DNA of 64,000 nt from Sisyra terminalis (taxonomy: Eukaryota > Arthropoda > Insecta > Neuroptera > Sisyridae): contig OY292275.1 of NCBI GenBank assembly GCA_958496175.1, forward strand, positions 5,518,001 to 5,582,000. Reading direction: 5' to 3'. Below, piece by piece: positions 34,304 to 47,144 of the stretch. Made by a program: the position numbers and the translations under genes. Each line of letters opens with the position of its first letter. Position 1 is the first letter of the stretch. The notes under the pieces are model-generated. The model was not told the DNA's origin. It did not search any database and worked only from the letters and a program-made list of their open reading frames with translations.

Positions 34304-35373
34304 TAGGGTGTCCGTTATTTCCAAATTGATTTTTTTTCAGCGATCGCCCCCTGAATTTTTAGTTTATGATATAAAAAAACTTATCCAATTCAATTAAGCT
34401 CTTAATTTCTTGATTAAACCGTGCTGGAATCATGTTACTTTTACCATTTAAATAACATGGGATTATTTGACTTTATACTTTTAATTTTTTTTTCTCAGAA
34501 ACAAATGGATGAGCAGATTTAAAATTAAATTATTCTGACGTAAAATTTAACACTCTACAAAAAAGGTCTCATCTGAATTTTCGATTAAATCACTCAATTA
34601 AAAGTTATTCAACATTTAACTTGTGCTTAATAAAAATCTTGCAATATTTTCAACTTTTTGCTCATTTTTACTTTTTTTAACTATAAAATCATTGGAAAAG
34701 AAGATAAAAATTATTATCATTAGAGCGCAAGTGATTATTTGTATTAATTTTATGGCTTGTGCAGAAAATTAAACAAAAAAATCATATTTTGACAATTAAA
34801 ACCGGTGACAAGATCCGAATTCGCTATAGTTGGCTATAGTCGTGAAATTCAATTTATCCAGGATAAATTTTCGAAATTTAATCAATCTTTTGTATCTCCA
34901 AAGTGAAATTCATACTAATTAATGAGACTATCGACAAAAGTTCGATTAAAATTCGTTTTTTTACCATTTCATCTGACACCATCTATAAGAAATTTCTTTC
35001 AACTTGTAATCAACAAATTAAATGTTGAATAAATTGCAAAATACAAATTAATTCAAGTTAAATGTTGAACAACTTTTAATAGAGTGATTTAAACGAAAAT
35101 TCATGAGAGACCTTTTTTGTAGAGCGTTAAAGTTTACGTCTAAATAATTTGATCTTAGATATTTTCATCTATTTGTTTCTGAGAAAAAAAAATTAAAAGT
35201 AAAAAGTCAAATAATCCCATGTTATTTAAATGGTAAAAGTAACATGATTCCGGCACGGTTTAATCAAGAAATTAGGAGTTTAATTGTATTGGATAATTTT
35301 TTTTATAACTTAAACTAAAAATTCAGGGGGCGATCGCTGTAAAAAAATCATTTGGGAAATAACGGACACCCTA
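34304..35373. mobile_element. foldback element family A, copy 2 (complete)
   Basis: TAGGGTGTCCGTTATTTCC at the left and 'gggaaataacggacacccta' at the right enclose two inverted arms of about 430 bp and a central region. The order is the same as at 8537-9605. The left flank (ataaacat) has no match at the right, where a family B piece begins within a few bases. Confidence 0.85.
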
Positions 35374-35383
35374 CTATGTATTA

Positions 35384-35873
35384 ACTTATTATTAAATGTA
35401 TTATCTTAATATCTCGTATAATATTGATATTCGCGATTTGGTCTACAGGACCTTTTTTGTGGGAAATCAAATTCTCTACAAGTTTTTCATTTATAATTTT
35501 TCCGTAGCTCTTGTTATTTACGAGATAAATGCAAAAAAAACGCGAATTTTATGGAAAAATCAGGTTCAGTGGCCCGTACTACCTCACCGGTGTGAGTTAC
35601 GACTTTGTCGCAATGGGCACTTTTGTAGAGCGTTTAATTCTGAGAAAAACCCATCTTCGGTAAAAGCGATCCCATGAAATGCCGCTGAGATATAGAAATT
35701 TAAAAATAAAAAATCAGAGTTTCGGTGTATTTTCAATGGAAAATCTTTACACGTCTTGGTCGAGGAATTAAAATTAATATTAAGGCCTCAAACTTTCAGA
35801 GATTTTTTTTTTGGTATTTCCAACAAAATTTAACGATGAGACCAAAAAAAAAGTCAAAAAAAAAATCACCCTA
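35384..35873. mobile_element. foldback element family B, left arm deleted, 8-bp duplication kept
   Basis: The right arm and terminus ('aaaaatcaccctA') match family B at 25994, starting from 'cttaatatctcg'. An exact 8-bp repeat, atgtatta, lies at 35376-35383 and 35874-35881, as for a hAT-type insertion. The left TIR is missing. The ~20 bp between duplication and element contain another atgtatta copy, as in filler DNA after a deletion. Confidence 0.7.
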
Positions 35874-35884
35874 ATGTATTACCG

Positions 35885-38030
35885 TTTCTTCAAAAATCTT
35901 AAAATGCTGGAAATCAGAAAAAAATGTTTTTCTCAGAAACTTGTGAATCGATTTATTTGAATTTTGGATATGTTATAGGAGCTAATGGTAGCCTATACCG
36001 GTTCTAATATCTAAACAATTCTGATACTACTTCTTTAGTTTACTTTATAAATAGAAGTCTAAACATCAATTTTTATATTTTTAAATTCAAAATCGGTAAA
36101 TTACAAAAAAAATAAATCATTCTTTTGTAAACTTATTTTGGAAAACAATTTTGTTAAATATTCTGTGATATTTTATCTATAATCTCTCTAATACATTGTA
36201 ATTATCTGGTTTCCTTTTTTTTAGCAAACAAGTAAGTAAAACAAAATAATTCCAGTAACTTAATTAAATTTTACGTTTCCACCAGGTTCTCATCTTTCGC
36301 CGATAATTTTCTTCATTTAATTCTCAAATTGTAAGTAATTCTATCATCTTGACTAATGCTCTTCACCATTTCAATGGAAATTTCAGTGTTTCAGTGCAAA
36401 TATTGATTGACTTTATTTCGCCGAAAGTTTGATTTATATAAATTACGCGACAAACAAACAAAGCTCTCATCAAATGACAAAAATGGGGCAACGAAAGCCT
36501 ACAAAGCTCCAAACCAAAGCCGACAAGAAAACCAATTGTCCAATTTAGGTCACCTTTTATAACATCAAGACCAAACTTCATATTATCTCGACGTATTTAA
36601 TTGGTCTTTTGGAGATTGCCACATGAAATATTTCACCGAAACTCATTTAATTAGGAGTGTGACATTTAAAGAAAACAAATATTTAAAAAAAAAAATAAAC
36701 CGGAATGAATTCGGGAGCTTTTATCGCATATGATTAATAGTTTTATTGGATTATTTTACCTGGTAAATTTCGAGGATAATTAATTAATTGGCTTGAAAAA
36801 GTTTTGCTTAGATGTATTAGAAGACACATAGAATATTGAAGAGCTTTATTATGATTGATATTTGTGAGAAGAATTATAGCATGTTTTCCATCGCTTTCCA
36901 TTTTGACTTCTTTGAGTAATTCAACATGAATGTTAATACATTAATATTCATAATGGTTTAGACGCCAGCGGTACCATAACATAATTATGATGAACGAATG
37001 AAAATTTTGTGAATTCAAAGGCTTTTCGTGTTAGTGTGTCGATTAATAAATGAGGTAAACTATTTGCAAATAATTTAATTTTCCTACCAAATCCAAACTC
37101 TTCAAGCAAATTGTTTGAAGGCCTCAGGGAAAATTTCAACTCACTAAATAAAAAAAAATTATTACACTAAATTTTTTTGGCTTCAAATAACAATATTGTA
37201 GCTAACAATTAATTCGGGAATGTGTTATACATCTAATGATTAATGTTCTAGATGAAGGATTCGGAAACATTCATTTTTAATGAAGGAACAACGTTCAAAT
37301 CCTGTTAATGTTTCAACAATGAACATGTCCTGGGGGAATTTCGCTTTGCGGATATTTTTAGGGATAAAACAAACAGCCTCTCCATCGTGTGTAGTTCGTT
37401 GTTGCCGCAAACCGGAAACCTCAACTTGAAAATCATATTTTATGAGTGGAAATTTGGTGGAAATGTAATTTTTTAACGAACAGGTAATTGAAGTGATGAC
37501 CTTTAGGACATGAAAAAAATCAAAGGATTAAGTAGTTTTTTTTTTTGCGTCGGTAGGTTTTTGTGGGTGGAATAAAATAGAATTTGGTTTGGGTTTTCGA
37601 TGGAAAGTTGGTTAGTTTGGTTTTTGATTGCATTTGAGGGTTTGTTAATGAAATATTGAAGTACTATAGAATGCATGTTTGATTTTCGATGAGATTTATG
37701 TGTCGCTTTTTTGGTGGTAATTAAACTATCCAAGTCTTATTAAAGATTTATTTGGACTTTAAGCTTGTCTAGAAAAAAAATTCAAAGTAAAATTTTTATA
37801 AAAATTAGGATTTAAAGTAAGTTATATAACTACAAATTCAATGGACAAAAAATTAAAGGTTCAACCTAGTAAATTGTGCGCCAAAATTTGTGAAATTTTG
37901 AAACGATACTGCGGCTTTTTTTTTACACACAGAACTAAAAAATTTTCACAATTTCATAAGAACATTGTTTTATAATCATTTGGAAAAAAATACTCTTTTA
38001 AAGAAAATTTAATCTTTGAAAAGGACTAAT
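35885..38030. other. no gene recognised
   Basis: AT-rich DNA. Minus-strand ORFs at 36363-36581 and 36948-37139 have slightly raised GC but no recognisable motif or splice context. Confidence 0.35.
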
Positions 38031-38034
38031 TTTA

Positions 38035-39300
38035 AGGCATTTGTTGCATGCATTTTAACCGCCGCATTTTCGTTTTATTTTCCCAAGGAATTTTCCACTA
38101 AATGCAATATTTTTTATGCAGCTATGTTACGGGTCATTTAGTCCAAAATATTCTGCTCATTTTCAGGAAGAAAACCCATTCCTTATACCCATACTTTTAT
38201 ATAAAAAATTATTCTTCTTGAACAGATGAAATTATATTATGGCTGTCCTTTTGGACACAAGACGAAACTTTTTTCTCACTTCGACTCTCACACGAACGCG
38301 TTAATTAATAATCCTTTTTTCAAAACTATATCTTCTCAGGAAAACACCCCTTGAAAATTACCAATTGCATTTTACATCTTCAAAAATGTCAACTTCCCAA
38401 GAAATTATCAACTAAATGCCATATATTTTTATGCAAATATATTAAGGAGGATTCAATCAACAATACTACGTTCATTTTTAGCGAAAAAAAAACGATATTG
38501 CACACACGATTTTGTACACAGGAAGAAATTTTTTTCTCAATTTTACTCAAACAAGGGCATTGCTTCATAATCCGTTTACAAAACTAGCCCCTATAAGAAA
38601 AACTCACCCCCTTAAAAATGACCAATTTCAGAGCAAATTTGCTGTATGCATTTTTAAATCCTTAACTTTCCGTTTTAATTTCCCAAGGATTCAGCCACTA
38701 AATGCAATATATTTTTATACCATTACATTAAGGACGATTCAATCAATAAAATTCTCACCATTTATTGAGAATAAACCATTCCTTATATCCTTTTCTTACA
38801 CAAGAAAATAGTCCTTTTTGGAACTTTGAAACTATATTGCGCTGGTCCTTTTGCACACAGGACGAACATTTTTTCACAGTTGTACTCACAAGAGAGCCTT
38901 GTTTTATAATCCGTTGTCAAAATCAGCCCTTTTTAGGAAAACTCACCCCCTTAAAACTGAACAATTTCAGGGCAAATTTGCTGTATGCATTTTTACATCC
39001 TTAACTTTCCGTTTCAATTTCCCAAGGATTTAGCCACTATATGCTGTGTATTTTTAACTAAATTCAATAAGGACGATGCAATTAACAATATTCAGTTGAT
39101 TTGGAGCGAAAAAACCAACCCTTATATCCTTTTATTGAACTAGAAAATAGTCATTTTTGAAGCTTTGAATCGTAATTGTGGACCTTCTTTTTACATCCTA
39201 GACAAAAAAAATTTTACTCCCCTACTCTCATAAAGGGGTTGCTTCATAAGTTACTGAAAAAGTTCTCCCTTATAAAGAAAGCTCACCCTTAATCAAAACT
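38035..39300. repeat. tandem repeat, four units of ~300-340 bp
   Basis: Units begin near 38040, 38350, 38641 and 38980 at 'ttgctgtatgcatttt'. Repeated landmarks are 'atttcccaagga', 'ccactaaatgca', 'aaggacgattcaatcaa', 'aaaccattccttatatcc', 'acacaggacgaa' and 'aaaactcacccccttaaaa'. Units 3 and 4 are the most alike. ORFs that run across the units have no conserved frame. Confidence 0.8.
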
Positions 39301-39304
39301 GGAG

Positions 39305-41300
39305 AAAAAAGTATCAAAATACTAATGTAAATTGGATGCACATCGATGAATAACAACATTGAAAATTCTTTGTCGAACTTTTGACTTTTGATGTTTACAT
39401 ATTTCTGCAGTATAATCAAGGTTCATCTCAAAAGTAATCTTAAGAAATAAATGTTTTTTTTTTAAATTCTTTAGATAGGTATTCAAAAGGATATAAAATT
39501 TTTGATTTGTATTTTTATTTTTTTTATTTTGATTTATTGGCAAACGATATTTTCCTTTGCGATTCATATGAGTTGTTTAAAGCTTTGGCCTATTGGCGAA
39601 TGTTTTTTATCCTTGAATGATAATTGTTGTTCCTATTCCTCATTTTCTCTTCATCTTTTCTTTTATGATGAGATGAGCACATTGGTATTTATCATTCTTT
39701 AGTGCCCACATGATTTAGGCAAGTTATTTTGCGGATTTTTATATTTTATGAATCCTTTCCGTGGACTTTCACCAAAGCTAAGTAGCTTTTGATTGGTCAT
39801 TTATATCTTTATATATATCTTATATCATTTATATTTTTATAATTTGTGTTAAAATAATTATTTAATTCATATTTTTGAAGAGTGTTGCATGCAAAAAGAT
39901 TGTAGGTCCACGTCATTTTGGCATTTCATTTTGCATTTATTATGTTTCATAACGTAGTACGTGGAATTTTTGTAATTTTGAGAAAAGTTTGGGAACACCA
40001 TTAACTTAGTAAAATGGCAAAAATTGGTAGGGAAAATAATGTATCCCGATGATGTGTCAACAGAAATTTTCCCATTACCAATATCGATAAATTGTTTGGA
40101 AAACACTTTTCCAGATTAGTCGTTCTGCATTTCGAATTGCAGAAGTGGACGACTTCAGACATTAAGGATCGACTTCTGTTTAAAAAATAAATGCTTGCCG
40201 AAAATTATCAAATTTATGGAACCATATGAAGAAACTTTACCTGGAAAAAAACATAAGAGTTGCATTGCTGAACGATTGATCTGCAGAAGATTTATCCTAG
40301 AATTGAATGAATATCGGTAATAGCCGTGTTATTGGTTTGAATTTTTATTCCAATTAAACTGATTTAAACGTTATCCTACTGTTTTATAAAAAAGCTAGGA
40401 ATTAAGTAAAATTTTTGAATGAGACAAAATTCGAAGGAAATTAAATCAATATGCTTGATTCATCGACAAGAACACTGCCATTACTGAGATTCAAAAATTG
40501 TTTAGAAAATTCTTCAGTAGATGGATCATTCTGCAACGCAACTCATGTTGCCAGCTGATTTTTTTTTTACATTGTGCCACAATTTTATGATTTTAAGCAG
40601 GAGTATATTTTATTGGCAGAATCTAAACTTGAAAGGATTGGCAATGTTTGGGAGAAATCGCCAATCAGTAAAATCATTGCGCCTTCAAAACAAAGTCAGT
40701 CATTGCGTCAAACTTCCAATGGTTTCAATGGTTATATGCGTTTCTTAAATAAAAATTACCGACAATATTAAATTGACATATAAGTGTGGGTGGCGTGAAC
40801 TGCCAATTGCGTAAAATGCCAAGCCTAATTTATTTAAAAACTCATTTTATTCATTTTTTTCCGTGAATTGTTAAGATATGTTAATAGTTATTCTGCTATT
40901 CGGAAGGAAGACGAATCTAACAAATCATATATCATCACAATAATCGGTCCCGTCATTTTTCAAGCTCTAATTGATCTACTACCCCTACTTTGTTTTTTAT
41001 GCTGAAGATAACTGACTTGACAAACTTTGTATGTCAATGTAATGGCAAGATGCTTCAATGGAGAGAATCAATCCGAGGGCAACGCATGAACCCAAATACA
41101 TAGCTTCAATAAAGCAAATCGTCAGCCTAAATTCTCAATCTGCTAAGTTCACTTTTAAATTTTTTTGTTTTTTTGTTCCAATAAGAAGGAATAAAAAATT
41201 CTATCAAATGACAAACTGATAAATCTATTTAAATATAAAAATTTCTTAATATGCAAAATGAATCGGAAATCTGCTTTATGTAGTAACTTATGTAGCTTAT
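39305..41300. other. no gene recognised
   Basis: AT-rich DNA with no supported features. Confidence 0.4.
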
Positions 41301-41582
41301 ATTTACTTTTTTCCCTTTCCCTGAAAACACTGATAAAAAGAATTTATCAGTTTAACATTTTAGGCCGACGAAATGTGTTGGTGGTCTTGCAATTGAAATA
41401 ATTGATTTCTTTTTATATAATTTTTATTTTCTTTTTATATATTTATTATTCTAATGAAGTATTGAATTTAATTTTGTTCATTTTATTATTGATAATTTAA
41501 ACTAAGTGTAACTAACATATTCATTTATAAAACACTACGTTCATTGCATGTTAGGCAGTACGAAGTTTGCTGGGTCAGCTAG
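41300..41582 (+). mobile_element. Helitron-like 3' end, second family
   Basis: Ends ACGAAGTTTGCTGGGTCAGC then TAG followed by T. GCTG-ggt-CAGC can form a short hairpin just before CTAG, as at Helitron 3' ends. The 5' limit was not found, so the start given is arbitrary. Confidence 0.5.
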
Positions 41583-41826
41583 TATTAATATAGATATAGA
41601 TATAGATAAGTTACCACTTATCGCAAACTCAAGTTCTTCAAATTAAATAATTATAGTGAGACCAAAATATTTATAGAATAAAGACCAAAATTCCCGTGAC
41701 AAAATAATCATCTATCACGACCGTATTTTCCTCTTTTCAATTTCAACATCCAAAAGATCATTAATAACTTACGCTTGTCTGATTTGAAGACACTTTTATT
41801 TTTCGTGTAAATCATATACATAGTAC

Positions 41827-41850
41827 CTATATATATATATATATATATAT
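41827..41850. repeat. (TA)n microsatellite
   Basis: About twelve TA dinucleotides. A short ATAG(A)T run also lies at 41588-41609. Confidence 0.85.
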
Positions 41851-42506
41851 AATTAAGCCCAATCCCAGCCCCATTCACATTACTCTCCTGAAAAAGGTGC
41901 CACAAAAATATATATCTCAGAAACATTTCGTCAAGTTTCTTTCAAAGCATTTCGTTTCCTCATTGTCATTTCATTGAAGTGGTCTCTCTTTGCCCGACAT
42001 GAAAATTAAATATTGATGTTTGATGAAAATCATTCGCGACGCCTTTCCATTCTCGCTTTCAAGAGCTTTGAAATATTCTTTAAATATTAACATGGGGTGA
42101 AGTGAAGAAAAAAAAATGGCGCAAACGAGAGAAATGGCCTCGTTAAATATTTACCGAAGCTATTTTTCCCTATGTGGAATTTATCGGGAATTTTCAGCCG
42201 AAAAGTTTATAAATATAAATTCGGGATTTTTTTTTATGGATTTGTACGTGGATGCGGGACGTGGCTTAAGGAGTACAGTGTAAGTCGTAAAACACGACGC
42301 ATAAAATCACAGCCAGAGTTCAATTTATCCGACTAGAGTGTTTATTAAAGAGAGATATTGAAAATTTGTTTGAAGTTATCTTTGTTCAAGGAAAAGCACT
42401 TGAAATTTGGTCGTTTGATGATTGAAACATTAAGTGGTTGGTTCAAATGCGCAAAAGCTTTTGAAACTTCATAGTTTTGAATCAGTTGTACGCAAAATAT
42501 GCTAAA

Positions 42507-43460
42507 CTAGCTGATCCCCGCAACTTCATCTGCGTAACGTAGGTGTAGATCATGTTTTCTTTTCAAATTTGCCATTTGGAGTGGTATATGAAAATTTTTA
42601 TTTTTATTTTTCTTATTTTTTTTACGAAAAACATAATCATACCTGAAAACACTATTTTGTCAACTTTAGAAAGACACATTTAATAAACTGTTGTAAAGAA
42701 TAAAATTTTTCTATGTAATAATCAATTAGTTTTCAAAAAATATTTATAAATATCTAAAAAGAGTATGTCTATTGCGTATAGCTACGGTAGGTATGCCTAC
42801 CGTAGACCAAATAATCTGTAAATCAATCAGCATCTATACATAAATAAAAAATATCGCCAAGTTCAATAAAGTTGGTCTTAATTATAAGTAAAAAGCGGTG
42901 ACCATGCGACATTTTTCAAATAACTTACATTTTTAAACTTGTGATATCTTTCGAATGGAATGTTCAAATTGAATAATTCAAAAAGTTATATAATGATATT
43001 GAAGCAAACTTAAATATGAAGTCATTTATTTTGATAAGGATTAATCCCAAAGTATAAATAAAAGAGCTTTTATAGCGGTGGCATTTATATATATTTTTTA
43101 AAATGAAAAAACACTTATTGTGACATAACTATAATAGTTAGACTTATGCTGTCGCTCTATTTTTTGTAGATAATGATATGTTCTGCAAAATCGTACTACA
43201 TTATTTTGTTCTATAACCAATAGTTTTCGCAGCGCACGCGATAAAAGAATGTTTTTTGGTAATTTTTTCAGACCTTGGGTTACATTATTGATGTTTTAGT
43301 ATGGATCTCTAACTTTTTTGAAAATTTAATATAGCCTATGTTAACCGGAAATAGTGTAGCTTCCCAACAGTGAAAGAATATTTTAAATTGGTCAAGTAGT
43401 TTCGGAGCCTATTCAAAGCAAACAAACAATCAAATCTTTCCTCTTTATAATAATAGAAGA
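42507..43460 (-). mobile_element. short non-autonomous Helitron, copy 3
   Basis: On the minus strand: A^TCTTCTATTATTATAAAG at the 5' end, and 'cgcagatgaagttgcgggga', tcagCTAG^T at the 3' end. The target A/T bases are intact on both sides. It is full-length relative to 10867-11808. It includes the perfect palindrome made of 'tacggtaggta' and its inverse near 42782-42805. It has no coding capacity. Confidence 0.88.
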
Positions 43461-44080
43461 TATACAGTTGGTAAAGTATTAATACCAAATTCAATGATTT
43501 TCCGGTATAAGACACTCGAAATGCTTTCCAGGACGAATGAACTGAGAATGGTTTAGTATAATTTATGAATTTGAAAGTGAAATATTTGTGATTTATTTCC
43601 GATGGGAACGTATTTGGAGAAATGATTTGTGGGATTATGTCCAGCACAAAATAACGACAAGGGATTCGCATGGCATATTGTTTGAATTTGGTTGATATAT
43701 TAGTTTGTCACGTTTTGCATAAGGTCAAGTGTATGTATTTTCGAAGACGAGGTGAATTGAAAATTGAGCCACTTTCTTCGTATTTTATTAAATATTCAAC
43801 AGACGCATGCTGTCATACGTTAACATATGGTGACACGTTTTCGCACCTCATTGCCAATATAGGTGAGCTTTCGATGCTTTCCAAACCAACTTTCACCAAT
43901 TTGAAAGTTTCTGAAATAGAATTTAACAGTTTGAACCATTTTTAAAAGCTATCCTCCATAAAATCCATTTAAAAAAAAGAAGTGGTTAAAATTGTTATTT
44001 CTTTGAAATATATTAATATTGAGTGTATATTTATGTAATACCAAGGGATTTTTTATGTTAAAAGATGAAAAAAAAGGGTT
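43460..44080. other. no gene recognised
   Basis: A 91-codon plus-strand ORF (43670-43945) shows no motif I recognise and is left uncalled. Confidence 0.35.
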
Positions 44081-44425
44081 TTGAAACATTTATTTAGCGA
44101 TAATAAAGTTTGAACTGTCAAATTCATATTTCCAAAATGACAGCCAATCAGATTTGATTTAACGAAACAAAGCGTTCAAATCAACCAATCAAAACGTTCG
44201 AAAGATATAGCAGCCATTTTAGATGACTATTCATTTGTATAAAGCTTTCGTTGCACACTTATATATAGATTTTTTGGTCAAAGTATAGAAAAGACAAGTA
44301 CTAGAAATGGGTTGGTAGGAATGCATGGAGGAAATTTTGGTCAAGTTGGTATGTTTTTTCGCCTTATATTTGCAAAATATCGTTATTTTCATCACGTGTT
44401 AACATCAACCGCCGTATTTAAAATA
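44081..44425. mobile_element. inverted-repeat family E, copy 1, part 1
   Basis: 44081-44260 ('caatcagatttgat', 'aaccaatcaaaacgttcgaa', 'ataaagctttcgttgcac') recurs in the same orientation at 47020-47135 plus 47708-47760. The next segment, 44270-44425 ('gggttggtaggaatgcat'), recurs inverted at 46890-47005. It is the internal part plus right inverted arm of a longer element. The arm continues after the Helitron at 45578. Confidence 0.65.
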
Positions 44426-45577
44426 TCTTATATATAAATTGGCTATCTTGCCGTGCGTCCGTGCAGAATAGGCTATACGCATGCGCTCTGTTATCCTCAC
44501 TTACGCATTCAAAATGTTGGTAGGGTTACTCATTCACTACTGTATTTATTTGTGAATACGTATTTCGGATTTTCAGGTTACAATATGTGAAAGCCAAAAA
44601 ACATAATACTCATTTATAAACTTGACTTAACCTTTTCAGATATATCTACTTATCAGAGTTTAATTTTTTAAGCAGACTATAAGTTTTTCTTTCTGATAAT
44701 AAATCAAATTTGTTTTATATTAAGCAGTAATAACGTTTCGCTTTTAACGGACTTTGATTGATTATTAAATTTGAAATTTCGATTGTTTATTAAACGTTGT
44801 CACTTACAAACTTTGCTACCGTTTTTCACTCTTTTAGGGGAAAAATTTTCAAAAACCCTTTCTTATTATATATCTGCATCGTATAAGGAAAACACTTTCC
44901 AAATTTTATCCACACAAATGTGCACTTATATTTGAAAATACAAAGTAAAACGAAAAAAAATAATGACCTTCTTTATGTTAGTTAAAATGATTAAAAGACT
45001 ATTCGATTTCGCACATTTGGACGTTGTACATACAAAATTATTTGAAGTAAGTGGAAAGCGTGAAAGTAAATTTGAATATTTTATTTATTTTCAACAACAA
45101 TAATTGGTTTTCAAATTGTTCTAAATACCGAAAAAATGTTAGTATCGAAGATTTTATATTTAAATTGGCAGTGAAATATATAGCAAAAAATTGCTACCTT
45201 AATGCTTTTCAGCCGAATATATAATTACTCCAGATCACAACCATTGGTTCATAAAATAAAATAGATTTTAAAAAGTTTGATTGTTGAAAAACGAACCAAA
45301 ATTTAAAATCGCCAATTTGGTATAAGCACTACATAAGTATTAAGCTTTCATAGTAATTTAGTGAAATTGCGTTATTTAAAATGTTGTTATTAAAATGATA
45401 TAAAAAAAAACTTATATTTTATTTCTTAATATAGTTTTAGATAAACTTTTTTTTATATTAACAACACTTTGATTTTTAAATTTAAAATTTCGATTGTTGA
45501 TTAACTCTACATTATCTCATATTAAACATTTTATTGAGATAAAACCTTTAGTTGCGATTGTAACGGGCAACTACTAG
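44426..45577 (+). mobile_element. Helitron, 1.15 kb, inserted in family E arm
   Basis: The 5' end is A^TCTTATATATAAATTGGC. The 3' end is a GTTGC-(11 nt)-GCAAC hairpin, then taCTAG^T. The inverted arm of family E is homologous to 46735-47005 on both sides of this segment, which independently supports the insertion borders. A truncated inverted relative is at 9880-10610. It has no coding capacity. Confidence 0.8.
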
Positions 45578-45740
45578 TTCAGAAATAAACCTACAACGTG
45601 GAAATAAAAATTAACTGGAAATATTAAAAGGAATGGATATAATTCATGATCTTTTGTCCAAAAATAAAATAAAAGGCCAAAGTAAAATAATAAACATTAC
45701 AGGTATACTAAAATTGATACAATCACTTCATATTTTTTTA
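45578..45740. mobile_element. inverted-repeat family E, copy 1, part 2
   Basis: 'aatattaaaaggaatggata', 'taattcatgat' and 'caaaaataaaataaaa' recur inverted at 46740-46840. The right border is unclear. Confidence 0.6.
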
Positions 45741-46734
45741 TTTTTTCCAATTATCTCAAAATTTTTGCAGACAATTCCATAGAAGTTCTCGTCTCATATT
45801 TTTTTTTCTTATTATTGATAAGTTTTTATGGCGAAGCGAAATCGACCAGTAAAAAATTGTCAAGCCATTCATGTAATGCTAGCAATTGGAAAAAATTGTA
45901 ATGAAACCTTTTTTTTTTATTTCATAGTTTTTTTAAGTTTAAGTACGTGTTTATAAATATTTTAAGTTATAATTGATGTACTAAATAATAAAATTTAATA
46001 AATCTTAGTACAATTATTCAAATGGTTGCTCCCAAACTTTCAAGGGTAAAAGAAAGTATACCAGTACTCTTTTTTAACAAAAATTAACCAAAAAAGGTTA
46101 AAATTAACGTATTAATGATTTGAATATTGACCATATGTAAAAAGCCTAAATATGTTAAGAATAATTGGGAAGAAAGAAGACAATATTTTACAAAAGCATG
46201 GGTACAAGTAGCTTTTGTACATACCACTAACTCAATGTTTCATTTTCTATTCTGTTTTTAATTCAATTCGCGAATAAATAGCCGTGATTAATAGGTAGCG
46301 ACAGAAGATCAATTATTAATCAAAACTGAATTATTTAAAAATTTGCGAATGGAAAAAATTCGCGAATTTTTGAAAAAACGAAGTAGAAAGTGAGATGTTA
46401 CCAGAGAGTCCCTTGTAGAAAAAATACTTGTACCAAATCAAAAAAAAATTATTGAACAAAAATTATGCATTTATAATATATGTTCTCAAACACAAATATT
46501 ATTTACTATATAATGTATTAAACTAAAACCATCTTTTTCGTTTCTTATTATATATGTTTTTAAATTCACTGACCTCCACGTCTACTACCACATCTTTGAG
46601 ACAATTCTTCAGTTGAATATATTACTTTGTACATTGACGGGAAATATGTTTTATCTAAAGAGAATTGCTTTGGAAATTTCTGCAAAAATGATAAAGTTTT
46701 TTGCAATAATAAGAAAAACACGAAGTAATTATTT

Positions 46735-47144
46735 CAGTATTCCGTATGCCAGTATTGTTTAATAGTTTATTTTGGGTTTTTATTTTATTTTTAGGCATAA
46801 AATCATGAATTATATCCATTCCTTTTAATATTTCGAGTAAATATTTTTTTCTTTCAATTTCTAATATAATAGATGTCAAAACGTGGAGAAAATAACGTTA
46901 TTTTGTAAACGAGTAAATAAGACGCACATACCAACTTAAACAAAATTTCCCCCGTGCATTCCTACCAACCCATTTCTCGTACTTGTCTATTCTATACTTT
47001 GATCAAAAATTGAATTTATTTAGCAATAATAAAAGATTGAACTGTCAAAATTAATATATCCAAAGAGACAGCCAATCAGATTTGGTGTTATAAAACAAAG
47101 CGTTCAGATCAACCAATCAAAACGTTCGAAATTAGATGACTATT
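46735..47144. mobile_element. inverted-repeat family E, copy 2, interrupted
   Basis: The left arm (inverse of 44270-44425 and 45578-45740) is followed by the internal segment. It is split at 47145 by a 563-bp insertion and resumes at 47708-47765. The inner face of the arm is 'cttgtctattctatactttg'. Confidence 0.65.

Noticed and set aside
39502..39702. Plus ORF with a hydrophobic segment
   Set aside because: T-rich DNA yields such frames by chance. No supporting signal.
43670..43945. 91-codon plus ORF beside a Helitron
   Set aside because: No recognisable motif or homologous copy in the window.
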